A DNA stretch of 64,000 nt from Leptothoe sp034932105 (lineage in GTDB: Bacteria; Cyanobacteriota; Cyanobacteriia; Phormidesmidales; Phormidesmidaceae): the NCBI RefSeq assembly GCF_034932105.1, contig NZ_JAYGIG010000114.1:189174-253173 (forward strand), read 5' to 3'. A program made the position numbers and the translations under genes. Below, piece by piece: positions 1 through 8,982 of the stretch. Under the pieces are notes generated by a model, which saw nothing but the letters and a program-made list of their open reading frames with translations, was not told the origin of the DNA and ran no database searches. How positions within the stretch are numbered: position 1 is the stretch's first letter; each line of letters begins with the position of its first letter.

Positions 1-2
1 AT

Positions 3-494
3 GACCACAATGGGCAATGGGCCGCCCAAGGCAACCCTTGCCAGGTTTTGATCGATCGGTGGCTAACCCAGCCATTTTTTCAGCAGCCCCCACCCAAATC
101 CACGGGGCGGGAACTATTTGGGGCTGACTATGGTCACCGGTGTTGGCAGGAGGCCCAGGCCATAAACCTCAGTCAGGTCGATTTTCTCGCCACGTTGACT
201 GCTTTTACCGCTGCCACCATTGTCCATGGCTACCGTCAGCTACCTCGTTTGCCCGATGAGGTTTTGCTATGCGGCGGTGGGAGTTGTAATGGGTATTTGC
301 GATCGCAAATACAAGCCAAGCTACCCAATATCCCCCTACTCACTACCGATGACGTGGGTCTTGACAGCAGCTTTAAAGAAGCCATTGCCTTTGCCATTCT
401 CGGCTACTGGCGTTGGCACCAGCACCCCGGCAACCTGATGGCCGTGACCGGAGCCCGGCAACCCTGTTTACTGGGGCAAGTCCATAGGGTTTAG
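3..494 (+). CDS. anmK: Anhydro-N-acetylmuramic acid kinase, C-terminal part (5' end outside window)
   Basis: The reading frame is already open at the left edge and ends with TAG at 492-494, so only about the last 163 residues are seen. They match the C-terminal half of AnmK, which phosphorylates 1,6-anhydro-N-acetylmuramic acid and opens the anhydro ring during recycling of cell-wall muropeptides. Visible marks are the glycine-rich LCGGGSCNGYL segment, which corresponds to the family's conserved CGGG-x-x-N block, and KEAIAFAILGYW near the end, matching the usual EA-x-AF-A segment. A TTG inside the frame at 48 is not the true start because homologous sequence continues upstream of it. The next gene on the same strand is over 360 bp away, so this is probably the last gene of its unit. 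Confidence 0.85.
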   Translation, partial: DHNGQWAAQGNPCQVLIDRWLTQPFFQQPPPKSTGRELFGADYGHRCWQEAQAINLSQVDFLATLTAFTAATIVHGYRQLPRLPDEVLLCGGGSCNGYLRSQIQAKLPNIPLLTTDDVGLDSSFKEAIAFAILGYWRWHQHPGNLMAVTGARQPCLLGQVHRV

Positions 495-857
495 GAATGA
501 CGTCGTTCAAAAAAGTTTGAAAAAAGGGCAGGGATTCAGGCACGCCGTCGTTCAATCCCGCTAGCAAGACTCTGGGTCTTCATCTATTCTGAGGAGGCAA
601 TCATTTTCAGGGTTAGATCATCCGTAAACCGTTGGCAATCTCAACCCGACAACCTGAATTAGCCAGTGCTTCATGGGTTAGCACCCCAGGTGTATCACTT
701 TGTGTTCGTAGTGCACAAAGTCAGCGGCCACCATACCCATTAAATAGCATTAGCTAAGGTGGCCATCCATCGAACCTATTCAGCAGATAGTCAAATCCAG
801 CCAGAAACGATCGATAGTGGCCTGTACAAATCGTCATAAAACCATCAGGGAGAACAC
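495..857. other. Intergenic region, no gene seen
   Basis: This 363-bp stretch between anmK and the next gene has no credible reading frame. It holds an 8-bp inverted repeat (ACTTTGTG at 697-704 and CACAAAGT at 714-721, 9-nt loop) that lacks a T-tract, and two copies of CGTCGTTCAA near 499 and 546. A promoter for the gene at 858 probably lies here, but no convincing -35/-10 pair was found. Confidence 0.6.
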
Positions 858-1304
858 GTGAATCACAGTTTTCTGATCGAACCAGGACGCTGGACCCTTC
901 AAGGTAATTGGTTAGCTAAGGATTTACTGCCGATGACCGTCAAAGGTAAAATCCTAGTTGCCTGGAACAGTAATGACTGGTTCACCATGGTCACCAAGCT
1001 CGTTTTTCCCAATGGAGAACTAGACGATATTTCCCTACAGTACAAAGGACGAATCACCGGTAGCGATCGCCAATACACCTTTGTTCTGCAACATAGCGTC
1101 CTCGGTCGAGTAGAAGGTGAAGGCTGGATTGCTCCCATGTCCATTGTTCAACAATATTGGGCGCTCCAGGATAGACAGATGCGTACAGGGTTTGAGACCC
1201 TCTATCGCTTGAGTCCCAACCAATACCATTTTTCCGGCGGCATCATGGCTGGTCATCATTTAACCAGCACCATGGAAGCCATTGTTGAGCGCCATCCGGG
1301 TTAG
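858..1304 (+). CDS. Conserved hypothetical protein, 148 aa
   Basis: The gene starts at GTG 858, preceded by a good ribosome binding site (AGGGAG, 7 nt upstream). The 148-residue product is soluble, with no signal peptide or membrane segment, and is rich in beta-type alternation (for example LVAWNSNDWFTMVTKLVFPN). It has the look of a small beta-barrel protein. I do not recognise a named family or catalytic motif; similar small proteins of unknown role occur in cyanobacteria. It is followed, 140 bp downstream on the same strand, by the first of two Ser/Thr kinases, but the gap is too long to argue for an operon with confidence. The coding call rests on the start context, length and codon use. 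Confidence 0.65.
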   Translation: MNHSFLIEPGRWTLQGNWLAKDLLPMTVKGKILVAWNSNDWFTMVTKLVFPNGELDDISLQYKGRITGSDRQYTFVLQHSVLGRVEGEGWIAPMSIVQQYWALQDRQMRTGFETLYRLSPNQYHFSGGIMAGHHLTSTMEAIVERHPG

Positions 1305-1444
1305 ACCCTGTGGCTCATTTCAGGCTCATGTGATGGTTCATTTTGTAAGTTGCACCCAAATTCACCCTGGGAAATTGTCCCCAGGGGTGTATGGATAAAT
1401 GGCCCATTGTATGGGCTATGGGCTCGAATGAGACGCAGCGTTAA

Positions 1445-2953
1445 ATGACAGATAATAACTTCGGTCGCAGACTGGCTAATCGCTATGAAATCACGGATGC
1501 CATCGGTCAAGGCTCCATGGGCAAAGTCTATTTGGCTAAAGATACGCTGCTAGGGGATGTTCCGGTTGCGGTCAAATTTTTGGCCCAAACCCTGCTCAAC
1601 GAGCAAATGACCCAGCGATTTATGCATGAGGCGATGACCTGTGCCCAGTTGGGCAACAATAGTATGCATGTCGTCAGAGTCACGGATTATGGTGTGACCG
1701 ACGACGAAATTCCCTTTTACGTCATGGAGTATCTCAAGGGGAAAAACCTGAGTCAGGTGCTCCAGCCATATCCCCTGCCAGTCAAACGATTTCTCGACTT
1801 TACTCGCCAAATTTGTCTAGGTTTAGAGACGGCCCACAAAGGGATTATCCTCGACGGACAGCTAATTCCGATTATTCACCGAGACATTAAACCCAGCAAT
1901 ATCTTAGTCACCCAAAGCGCCAGTGTGGGGGAACTTGTCAAGCTTCTAGACTTTGGTATTGCCAAACTGATGCAAGCTGGCAATAACGAGCAAACCAGTA
2001 CATTCTTGGGCACCTTGGCCTATTCATCCCCGGAACAGATGGAGGGACAAGAACTCGATAATCGGTCTGATATTTATAGTCTTGGCATTGTGATGTACCA
2101 AATGCTGACAGGCTCTTTGCCATTTCGTCCCGATAATCTTGACTCCTTTGGGGGGTGGTATAGAGTCCATCGCTCCCAAGCTCCTAAGCCGTTAGATGGC
2201 CTATCGCCCTATGGAGCCTTGCCGAAGCGTCTAAAAGATGCAGTCATGGGCTGTCTGGCCAAAAAACCGTCCCAACGTCCTAGCAATATTAGGCAACTGC
2301 TGACCTATATTGAAGGAGCTATTCAGTCTTCCTCTATTCAGTCCTCCTCCAGTCAGTCCTCCTCCAGCGCCGCCGACTCCAAGTCCGCTGAACAGACCCC
2401 AAAAGCTGCCATCCAAGCGACTCTACAAGCCGATGAGGATTGGTTTTATCGACAGCAGGCATGGCCTCAGGACAAACCCGTTGCCGAGATCGTTTTTCCC
2501 AAACTACTGACAATGGACAATCGTCAGCTACCGACATTGTGGGTTATGTTGCCAGGGCAGGAAATTGAGCAACGTATTAGTAACACAGGGTACAACAATT
2601 TTTTATGTACCCTTAGCCCCCATCCGATGGTGCTGTGGGTGACCGCATTTTATAGTAAGACCCAAGGGGCGCGATGGCTTTCAAGCTATCTGGATTTGAA
2701 AAAACCAACCCATCAAAAGTTCATTTGGCACCTAGGCGAAAGTAGCCATTATCAAGTTCTATTCTTTGCTAAAGAGACACCCAATCAGTTTATTAATGTG
2801 CGTCCTCTACACATCGCATCTCCCCAGCGAAAACTGCTCAAGGAATGGGCCATCAGAGCCCGCACAGCGATGTCAGTGGGCCGTCCCCATGACAGTAAAA
2901 CCATGCTGCGAAGAGAGCTAAATGATCGCTTAAAACCCCAGATGCTTTGGTGA
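1445..2953 (+). CDS. Ser/Thr protein kinase with conserved C-terminal domain (first of tandem pair)
   Basis: A 502-residue Hanks-type kinase. Catalytic elements are complete: glycine loop GQGSMGKV (21-28), ATP-anchoring Lys44, alpha-C Glu62, catalytic loop HRDIKPSN (145-152, Asp147), DFG (169-171) and SPEQME in place of APE (195-200). The kinase domain ends near residue 290. A Ser/Gln-rich linker (about 293-312) follows, then a C-terminal domain of about 170 residues that I do not recognise but which is shared with the kinase at 3279. There is no membrane segment, so the enzyme is probably cytosolic. The kinase downstream is a clear paralogue, and the first 16 bp before both start codons are also similar. 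The start at ATG 1445 gives a sensible N-terminus although no strong ribosome binding site precedes it. Confidence 0.93.
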   Translation: MTDNNFGRRLANRYEITDAIGQGSMGKVYLAKDTLLGDVPVAVKFLAQTLLNEQMTQRFMHEAMTCAQLGNNSMHVVRVTDYGVTDDEIPFYVMEYLKGKNLSQVLQPYPLPVKRFLDFTRQICLGLETAHKGIILDGQLIPIIHRDIKPSNILVTQSASVGELVKLLDFGIAKLMQAGNNEQTSTFLGTLAYSSPEQMEGQELDNRSDIYSLGIVMYQMLTGSLPFRPDNLDSFGGWYRVHRSQAPKPLDGLSPYGALPKRLKDAVMGCLAKKPSQRPSNIRQLLTYIEGAIQSSSIQSSSSQSSSSAADSKSAEQTPKAAIQATLQADEDWFYRQQAWPQDKPVAEIVFPKLLTMDNRQLPTLWVMLPGQEIEQRISNTGYNNFLCTLSPHPMVLWVTAFYSKTQGARWLSSYLDLKKPTHQKFIWHLGESSHYQVLFFAKETPNQFINVRPLHIASPQRKLLKEWAIRARTAMSVGRPHDSKTMLRRELNDRLKPQMLW

Positions 2954-3278
2954 ACGTTGGTATGTCCACCTGTGATGAATAGCCCTATGCTAGGGAAAAT
3001 GGGTATTTTGAAGAAGGGGTAACTCTGCATCACCTTTCTTTTGTGGTGATTATTGCCTAGTTGACAGTCATTCCCTAGGGGCGAGCCCCCATAATAGTAG
3101 GGTGGTTAGTCTGCCTTAATCCTATTTAAGTATGCACGGCAGCGACTACGGTAAATCCTTTGATGTAGGCTATTTGCAAGTCCTATGGCTGATCAAGCTG
3201 GGCGATTATAGGATACTGCCAGGTCTTGAGTAGTAGGCCCAACGCTATGTAATTATTGGCTTAGAATCGCAGCGTTAA
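2954..3278. other. Intergenic region between tandem kinase genes
   Basis: No gene is seen in these 325 bp. A TTGACA at 3061-3066 and a CATAAT at 3090-3095 are 23 bp apart, too far for a standard promoter, with a small GGGGC-GAG-CCCC fold between them. The second kinase therefore may have its own promoter here, but this is not proven by the sequence. Confidence 0.45.
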
Positions 3279-4799
3279 ATGACAGAAAATAACTTCGGTC
3301 GCAGACTGGCTAATCGCTATGAACTCATGGATTCCATTGGTCAAGGTTCCATGGGAAAAGTCTATTTGGCTGAAGATATGTTGTTGGGGGGTGTTCCGGT
3401 AGCGGTTAAATTTTTAGCCCAAACCTTGCTCAATGAGCAAATGACCCAGCGATTTCTGCGGGAGGCCATGACCTGTGCTCAGCTGGGTAACAATAGTATG
3501 CATGTCGTTCGGGTGACGGATTATGGTGTTACCGATGACGAAATTCCCTTTTATGTCATGGAGTATCTGAAGGGGCAAAACTTAGGCCAAGTGATTCAGC
3601 CTAGCCCCTTACCCATTCCTCGTTTTCTAGACTTTATTCGCCAAATTTGTTTAGGGCTAGAAACAGCCCATAAGGGCATTATTCTAAATGGCCAGGTCAT
3701 TCCTATTATTCATCGAGACATTAAGCCCAGTAACATCTTAGTCACCGACAGTGCCAGTGTCGGTGAGCTGGTTAAGATTCTGGACTTTGGCATTGCCAAA
3801 CTAATGGAACTTGATAACACAGAACAAACCAGTAGCTTTATGGGGACCTTGGCCTATGCATCTCCGGAGCAGATGGAGGGACAAGAGCTAGATAGACGTT
3901 CTGATATTTATAGCCTAGGTGTCATGATGTATCAAATGCTGACGGGTTCTTTACCCTTTCGCCCCAACAATAATACATTTGGTGGTTGGTACAAGGCCCA
4001 TCGCTCCCAAGAGCCCATTCCGTTGGATGATCAATCGCCCTACGGTCCCATCCCTAGGCTGATTAAGGATGCTATTATGAGCTGCCTGGCTAAGGATCGT
4101 TCCCATCGTCCTAGTAGCGTTAGCCAACTTCTTGACCATCTGTCTCCGTTAGAAAAGCGATTTAGCCGCTCCATTGATCTGGGTAGACAAATCAGGGGTA
4201 CCCTCAAAGAACTACGCGTAGTTCCTAAACATGAGGTCCTCAGCGGTTCCGAGGAGGATCGGTTTTGTCGGCTACAGGTTTGGCCTCCCCATACCCCTGT
4301 TGCTGAGATTGCTTTTCCCAAACTGCTCACCATGAGCCACAGTGAGTTACCCACTCTGTGGGCTATGTTAGGTTCGCTAGAAATTGAGCAGCGGATTACT
4401 AATACCAGTTCAAATAATTTTCTATGTGTGCGCAATCCCTATCCGATGATTCTTTGGGTGACGGCATTTTATAGTAAGGCCCAAGGGGCGCGATGGCTAT
4501 CGAGCTATTTGGATCTAAAAAATGCTGGAAATCAAAAATTCATTTGGCACTTAGGTGAAGAGGGGGCCTACCGCGTACTCTTTTTCTCCAAGGAGGCTCC
4601 TAACCAGTTTATGAATTTTCGGCGTTTACACATTGCTCCGCCTCAACGCAAACTTCTAAAGGAGTGGGTGCTGATGGCGCGAAGCATTATGCCCATAGGG
4701 GGTCCCCAGGAAAGTAAGAATATACTCAAAACGGAACTTAATGATAAGTTGAAGCCCCAGATGCTACTCAGCTTTGAGTCAATGCACTCCGATGTTTAA
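3279..4799 (+). CDS. Ser/Thr protein kinase with conserved C-terminal domain (second of tandem pair)
   Basis: A 506-residue paralogue of the preceding kinase with the same architecture: kinase domain (about 14-290) with GQGSMGKV, invariant Lys in VAVKFL, HRDIKPSN, DFGIAKL and SPEQMEG, then a linker and the same C-terminal domain. The kinase halves are nearly identical over long stretches, while the linker has diverged completely: the Ser/Gln run of the first copy is replaced by a charged segment. The C-terminal domains stay clearly alignable, including the shared WVTAFYSK and ARWLSSYLDLK blocks, so they are under selection. The last 36 bp separate it from a convergent universal stress protein gene. 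A duplicated pair with distinct linkers suggests related but not identical partners. Confidence 0.93.
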   Translation: MTENNFGRRLANRYELMDSIGQGSMGKVYLAEDMLLGGVPVAVKFLAQTLLNEQMTQRFLREAMTCAQLGNNSMHVVRVTDYGVTDDEIPFYVMEYLKGQNLGQVIQPSPLPIPRFLDFIRQICLGLETAHKGIILNGQVIPIIHRDIKPSNILVTDSASVGELVKILDFGIAKLMELDNTEQTSSFMGTLAYASPEQMEGQELDRRSDIYSLGVMMYQMLTGSLPFRPNNNTFGGWYKAHRSQEPIPLDDQSPYGPIPRLIKDAIMSCLAKDRSHRPSSVSQLLDHLSPLEKRFSRSIDLGRQIRGTLKELRVVPKHEVLSGSEEDRFCRLQVWPPHTPVAEIAFPKLLTMSHSELPTLWAMLGSLEIEQRITNTSSNNFLCVRNPYPMILWVTAFYSKAQGARWLSSYLDLKNAGNQKFIWHLGEEGAYRVLFFSKEAPNQFMNFRRLHIAPPQRKLLKEWVLMARSIMPIGGPQESKNILKTELNDKLKPQMLLSFESMHSDV

Positions 4800-4835
4800 C
4801 CTGCTGCTCTAGGTCTGCGGCCTCTAGCCCATGAC

Positions 4836-5705
4836 TTAGGTCGCTCGGGGAAAATGGATTACAGGATACCAGCTTGAGCGCAGTAGGGCACTAGTAAAAC
4901 TGGGCACTGACCATTTCAAGATGCCTTTAGATTTACCTGAACAAATTGCGATCGCAGAAATATCATTTACTTCCGCCGACTTTAATATTTCACCCTGGGG
5001 ATTGCCCTGGCGAATTTCAGTAAATACTTCCATTCCAGTTGTTTCCAAATCAGCCTTGATGCTCTCAAGCTGAGCTTGAACCGTATCCTTTGACTCTTGC
5101 AACTCCACACGGATGCAATCATCGATAACCCAACACAACGTACATTGTCTAGGATAATCAGCCGATTGGGCTGCGGCCTTAATCTGTGACACTAAGTATT
5201 TAGCGCTATTACTGCCATCGTAGGGCACTAACAAATGGGTAAACAACGTTTGGCAACGTAGGGCTAGTTCTTGATCTCGGTAAGTCGCCACCAGCTGAGG
5301 ACGCAAAATTAACAACGGTATCTCCAGTTGATTGGCAATCCCCGTCGCCGTACTACCCAATATTTTTTCCGTCAAGAGAGACCGAGTGGGGGTGCCTAGA
5401 AAAATGACGTCAGCACTATGGTAACGAGCTGCTTTTAAAATATTGTCACCCACCCGACCTGAGCGAACATCAACGATAACTGACTTTCCCTCCGGCAGGA
5501 CAGCCTCGCTTGCAGCCGCCAATCGTTCACGTGCTTGAACCAACGCCTCGTCATCCACCTTCGGAATTTCACGCTCGTTAGTCAGGGATACGTTGTGAAA
5601 AAAAACGACCTTATCTAAGCCAGACAGAACCAAATCAGGAATAAACATGATCAGCCTTTGCAGGCTATCTTCAAAGTCAGTACAGACTAACGCACGCTTA
5701 AACAT
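4836..5705 (-). CDS. Universal stress protein with two Usp domains
   Basis: A 289-residue protein made of two Usp alpha/beta domains, about 1-140 and 145-289. The first carries a recognisable nucleotide-loop region (LGTPTRSLL...GSTATGIANQLEIPLLIL); the second has a degenerate version of it (ICSGKSKGILKWSVPSFTSALL), so nucleotide binding may be restricted to the first half. Tandem Usp proteins respond to stress and often bind ATP or cAMP, but the sequence gives no specific signal. The gene is the third of a minus-strand run: it lies 31 bp behind the PP2C phosphatase gene, which lies 11 bp behind a UbiB-type kinase gene, so the three are probably co-transcribed. ATG start at 5705. Confidence 0.88.
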   Translation of the reverse strand: MFKRALVCTDFEDSLQRLIMFIPDLVLSGLDKVVFFHNVSLTNEREIPKVDDEALVQARERLAAASEAVLPEGKSVIVDVRSGRVGDNILKAARYHSADVIFLGTPTRSLLTEKILGSTATGIANQLEIPLLILRPQLVATYRDQELALRCQTLFTHLLVPYDGSNSAKYLVSQIKAAAQSADYPRQCTLCWVIDDCIRVELQESKDTVQAQLESIKADLETTGMEVFTEIRQGNPQGEILKSAEVNDISAIAICSGKSKGILKWSVPSFTSALLRSSWYPVIHFPRAT

Positions 5706-5736
5706 TTGGCTCTACCCCACCCTGATTACTTACAGC

Positions 5737-6483
5737 TTAGTCTTGAAAGGCTACAACTATGACCGTAATGTTGTCTCGTCCGCCCCGCTGTTTAGCGGCA
5801 TCAACTAAGGATTCAGCAGCTGTTGGACAGGAGCGAATAGACTTCAAATGGGTAGCAATTAGTGGGTCAGAAAGCTCCTCTGTTAAACCATCACTGCACA
5901 GGAGTAATCGATCCCCACCACCCACATCTAACGATTGAATGTCAATCCGATTCAAGTCCTCCCTCCCTAAACATTGGGAAAGCACATGTCTCCAGGGATG
6001 ATGCTTCGATTCATCCACCGTTAACTCACCATCTTCAATCGCTTTGGCGACCCAGGTGTGATCCGTTGTGATCTGGTCCAATTTTGCCCCACGTAAACGA
6101 TAGAGGCGGGAATCCCCAACATGGGCACACCAAGGTACACTGTCATGGTCACGAAACATAACAGCTACTGCTGTTGTGCCCATATCTGCCCGCTCAGGAT
6201 GGCCATATTGGTCCTTCAAAATGGCATCATTCGCTGCGATAAAAGCCTTTCGTAGCATGACATCCGGAGACTCGGAACTATCCCAATGATTATCCAGATA
6301 TTGATAAATCGCCTCTGTTGCCAGGCGACTAGCTTCTTGTCCACCAGCATGGCCGCCCATGCCATCAGCAACGACAAAAAAACGGCCTAAATCGTCCAGA
6401 TAATAAGCATCTTGATTACTAGTACGGAGTAATCCTGGATCTGTTAAACCGGCAAAAAAGCGTTGCATAAAGCACTTAGGCAT
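5737..6483 (-). CDS. PP2C-type Ser/Thr protein phosphatase
   Basis: A 248-residue bacterial PP2C (PPM) phosphatase. The metal-binding aspartates are in place: NQDAYYL (Asp25), VADGMGGHAGG (Asp40), CSDGLTEEL and GGRDNITVIVV near the C-terminus; GDSRLYRL is the conserved core strand. It is a stand-alone catalytic domain without membrane segment. Met6 is a possible alternative start because family members commonly begin near that point; neither start has a strong ribosome binding site. It is encoded 11 bp after the UbiB-like gene, and two Ser/Thr kinases lie just beyond the Usp gene on the opposite strand, so it is a plausible counter-enzyme for them. That pairing is inference from position only. 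Confidence 0.93.
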   Translation of the reverse strand: MPKCFMQRFFAGLTDPGLLRTSNQDAYYLDDLGRFFVVADGMGGHAGGQEASRLATEAIYQYLDNHWDSSESPDVMLRKAFIAANDAILKDQYGHPERADMGTTAVAVMFRDHDSVPWCAHVGDSRLYRLRGAKLDQITTDHTWVAKAIEDGELTVDESKHHPWRHVLSQCLGREDLNRIDIQSLDVGGGDRLLLCSDGLTEELSDPLIATHLKSIRSCPTAAESLVDAAKQRGGRDNITVIVVAFQD

Positions 6484-6494
6484 AGAGGGAGTAG

Positions 6495-8324
6495 CTAGGG
6501 CATACGATCAGCTCGGCCAAGACGCATCAGGGAACGAATTAGTGCTATGGCCGAAACAACAGCTGGTAACGCCATTCCCAAAGCTATCCAGGGTAGTTGA
6601 CTTATCCATAATAGGGTGGCAGACAAGGTAAACGTGCCCAACAGCAAAGTATAGTTTGTCATCAAATTGACACTGCTGAGGCGACGGATGGCCCGATCGG
6701 TTTCAATCGATCGTACCCGGACGCGGATATCGCCCCGATCCAAACGATCGAGGGAATCCTCAATCCGTCGCGGTAGACCAAAGGCGGAACTACCCACTTG
6801 CGCAGCCTGGCGGCCGATTTCGCCAATCAGGCCGTTACTAGAAGACGAGTTAGAAACGTTAGTCATAAGCTGATTGGCAAACGGTTTTGCAGCCTCCATA
6901 AAGTTAAAGTCTGGATCCAACCCCTTCCCCACACCTTCCAGGGTGGAAAACGCTCGCATTACAAAGGTAAATGTAGCTGGAAATCGAAACGGTTGATCGT
7001 AGGCAACGGCATACAAATCATCACTGATAGCATTAATGGACTGCTCCTCAAAGGGCTTGTCCATGAAGTTATCTAAAATATACTGAATCGAGCGACGCAC
7101 AGGCCCCATATCATCAGTTTCTGTCAGCGCCCCCAAATCAATTAGGGACCTCATGACCATATCGGCATTGCGTTGAGCCACACCCATAAAAGTATGCATT
7201 AATCCATCGCGGGTGATGGGCTGAATCTGGCCCATCATGCCAAAGTCATAAAAAATTAAGGCTCCATCGGGATTCACCGCAATATTGCCAGGATGGGGAT
7301 CGGCATGGAAAAAGCCATCGGTCAGTAGCTGGTGTAGGTAGGCTTGGGCCCCTAGCCGGGCCAGTCGCTGTCGATCTAATCCCGCTGCCTCTAAAGATTC
7401 ATAATGACTAATTTTAATGCCAGGCAGATATTCTAGCGTCAAGACACGCTGAGAAGCATAGCGCCAATAGATTCGAGGTGCTTTGACCCAATCAATATCA
7501 CGAAAATTACGGCGAAATGTATCCGCATTACGCCCTTCATGTAAAAAATCGATTTCTAGCCATAGGATGCGGCAGCACTCTTCATAAATCCCGAGCCAGT
7601 CCCGTCCTCTGCCCCACTCAGGATGACTTTGGAAATAGTGGGCAACGCCTTTCAAAATAGACAGATCGATTTGAAATAAATTCCGTAACCCCGGCCGCTG
7701 AATTTTGACCACCACCTCTTCTCCCGAGTGCAGCTGTGCTCGGTGCACCTGGCCCAAACTGGCGGCGGCTAGGGGAATGGGATCAAAGGTTTGATATAGT
7801 TCCTCAATCGATCGTCCCAAATCAGACTCAATGATGGCCTTACCTTGTTCGTAACTGAAGGCCGGCACCTGATCTTGAAGCTTCGATAGCTCTTCAACGT
7901 ACTCGATGGGAAATAAATCGGAGCGGGTGGAAAAGAGCTGGCCTAACTTGATGAATGTGGGACCCAGATTCAAAAAAGTCAGACGGATCCAGCGTGCCTG
8001 GGCACGTCTGCGAGCGGCTTGCTTTTCTTCAGATATCCCCCCGGAATAACTCCAGGCCTTGCCATAGAGCCAGCGCTTACCCAGTAGGGTGAGGAAAAAT
8101 GACCAGATATCGATAAACCGTTCTGGACGGCTATAGCGACGATTCCACCGATAACGTTTCTCAACTGGGGCCTTGAGTTCTGCCTCTGAAAGATGTTCTG
8201 ATGTAGAGTCAGAATCGACTGACGCTAATTGGGGGATAGCTTCCCCCAAATCAGGAGTGAGTGAGAACTCGTTAGAACCCTCACCCAGGGACGGATGATC
8301 AGTTGTGTTGGGAACTGTAGACAC
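6495..8324 (-). CDS. ABC1/UbiB/AarF-family atypical kinase
   Basis: A 609-residue member of the ABC1/UbiB family, which supports quinone (ubiquinone, plastoquinone) metabolism and lipid-linked processes through an unusual ATPase/kinase fold. Family marks are FIKLGQLFSTRSDLFP (KxGQ motif, about 122-137), the Ala-rich loop AAASLGQVHRA near 183, VVVKIQRPG, HADPHPGNI (about 338-346) and DFGMMGQI near 356. Two hydrophobic segments close to the C-terminus (about 555-600) probably anchor it in a membrane. The GTG start at 8324 is chosen because AGGAG lies 5 nt upstream; the first 60 residues are a low-complexity polar extension. It heads the unit ubiB-like / PP2C / Usp. Cyanobacteria usually hold several such proteins, so no gene symbol is assigned. 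Confidence 0.92.
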   Translation of the reverse strand: MSTVPNTTDHPSLGEGSNEFSLTPDLGEAIPQLASVDSDSTSEHLSEAELKAPVEKRYRWNRRYSRPERFIDIWSFFLTLLGKRWLYGKAWSYSGGISEEKQAARRRAQARWIRLTFLNLGPTFIKLGQLFSTRSDLFPIEYVEELSKLQDQVPAFSYEQGKAIIESDLGRSIEELYQTFDPIPLAAASLGQVHRAQLHSGEEVVVKIQRPGLRNLFQIDLSILKGVAHYFQSHPEWGRGRDWLGIYEECCRILWLEIDFLHEGRNADTFRRNFRDIDWVKAPRIYWRYASQRVLTLEYLPGIKISHYESLEAAGLDRQRLARLGAQAYLHQLLTDGFFHADPHPGNIAVNPDGALIFYDFGMMGQIQPITRDGLMHTFMGVAQRNADMVMRSLIDLGALTETDDMGPVRRSIQYILDNFMDKPFEEQSINAISDDLYAVAYDQPFRFPATFTFVMRAFSTLEGVGKGLDPDFNFMEAAKPFANQLMTNVSNSSSSNGLIGEIGRQAAQVGSSAFGLPRRIEDSLDRLDRGDIRVRVRSIETDRAIRRLSSVNLMTNYTLLLGTFTLSATLLWISQLPWIALGMALPAVVSAIALIRSLMRLGRADRMP

Positions 8325-8446
8325 GCAGTCTCCTAGATGGTCAGCGGCATGATGAGGGATGGGATAGAAAACGACTGTTGACCCTGAATCGAGTTTTTTG
8401 GCCGCAATGCTTCATTGATAGGAAATATGACAGGGGATGTGTGCGG

Positions 8447-8755
8447 TCAAGAAGAGGACCGATATTGCTGTAGCGCAACCCGAACTTGGGCAATTTCAGC
8501 TCTCAGGTTGTCAATGGTGGCTTGGAGGTCTTCACCGGAACTGGCACCGTTGGCTTCATCCTGATGGTTGACCGTTTGCGAAGACTGAGCCTGTTCAAAA
8601 ACGTTTTCGATGAATTGATGTAGCCGTTCTCTTTGCTCAGCATCAAAACGGCCAACACCACTCATTCCAGTAGTAATGGCTTCTTCAATTTGTTCCCCGA
8701 TAGCCGTTGCTAAGGCACGCCCCAGAAAGAACGCTTGCAGCGTTGGATTGCTCAT
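8447..8755 (-). CDS. Small conserved cyanobacterial protein (DUF6825-like)
   Basis: A 102-residue protein beginning MSNPTLQAFFLGRALA. The N-terminal half is a short helical region with FDAEQRERLHQF, and the C-terminal half forms a predicted coiled coil ending AEIAQVRVALQQYRSSS. This pattern resembles a family of short cyanobacterial proteins (DUF6825, I believe) often labelled thylakoid-associated; the assignment is from memory of the N-terminus and is not certain. There is no signal peptide. It lies 122 bp upstream of the UbiB-like gene on the same strand. ATG start at 8755. Confidence 0.72.
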   Translation of the reverse strand: MSNPTLQAFFLGRALATAIGEQIEEAITTGMSGVGRFDAEQRERLHQFIENVFEQAQSSQTVNHQDEANGASSGEDLQATIDNLRAEIAQVRVALQQYRSSS

Positions 8756-8982
8756 AAAAAAAATACGGATATCTAAGCGCCATTATACCCATGGTTTAAG
8801 ACTAGCTGTGGCCTAATACCCGATCCGCCAAACTATTTTGTAGATAGAGACTTCTTTTTTGAGGGCACATAAGCCTAGTGCCTGTCAGCCCTATCGTTTT
8901 GGCCCAGGGAACGTTACCGGTTTCAGCTTGGAGGTAGTTTAACTCAGTCTAAGGAAAGTCTTTAAAGCTGTGGGATGTCTGC

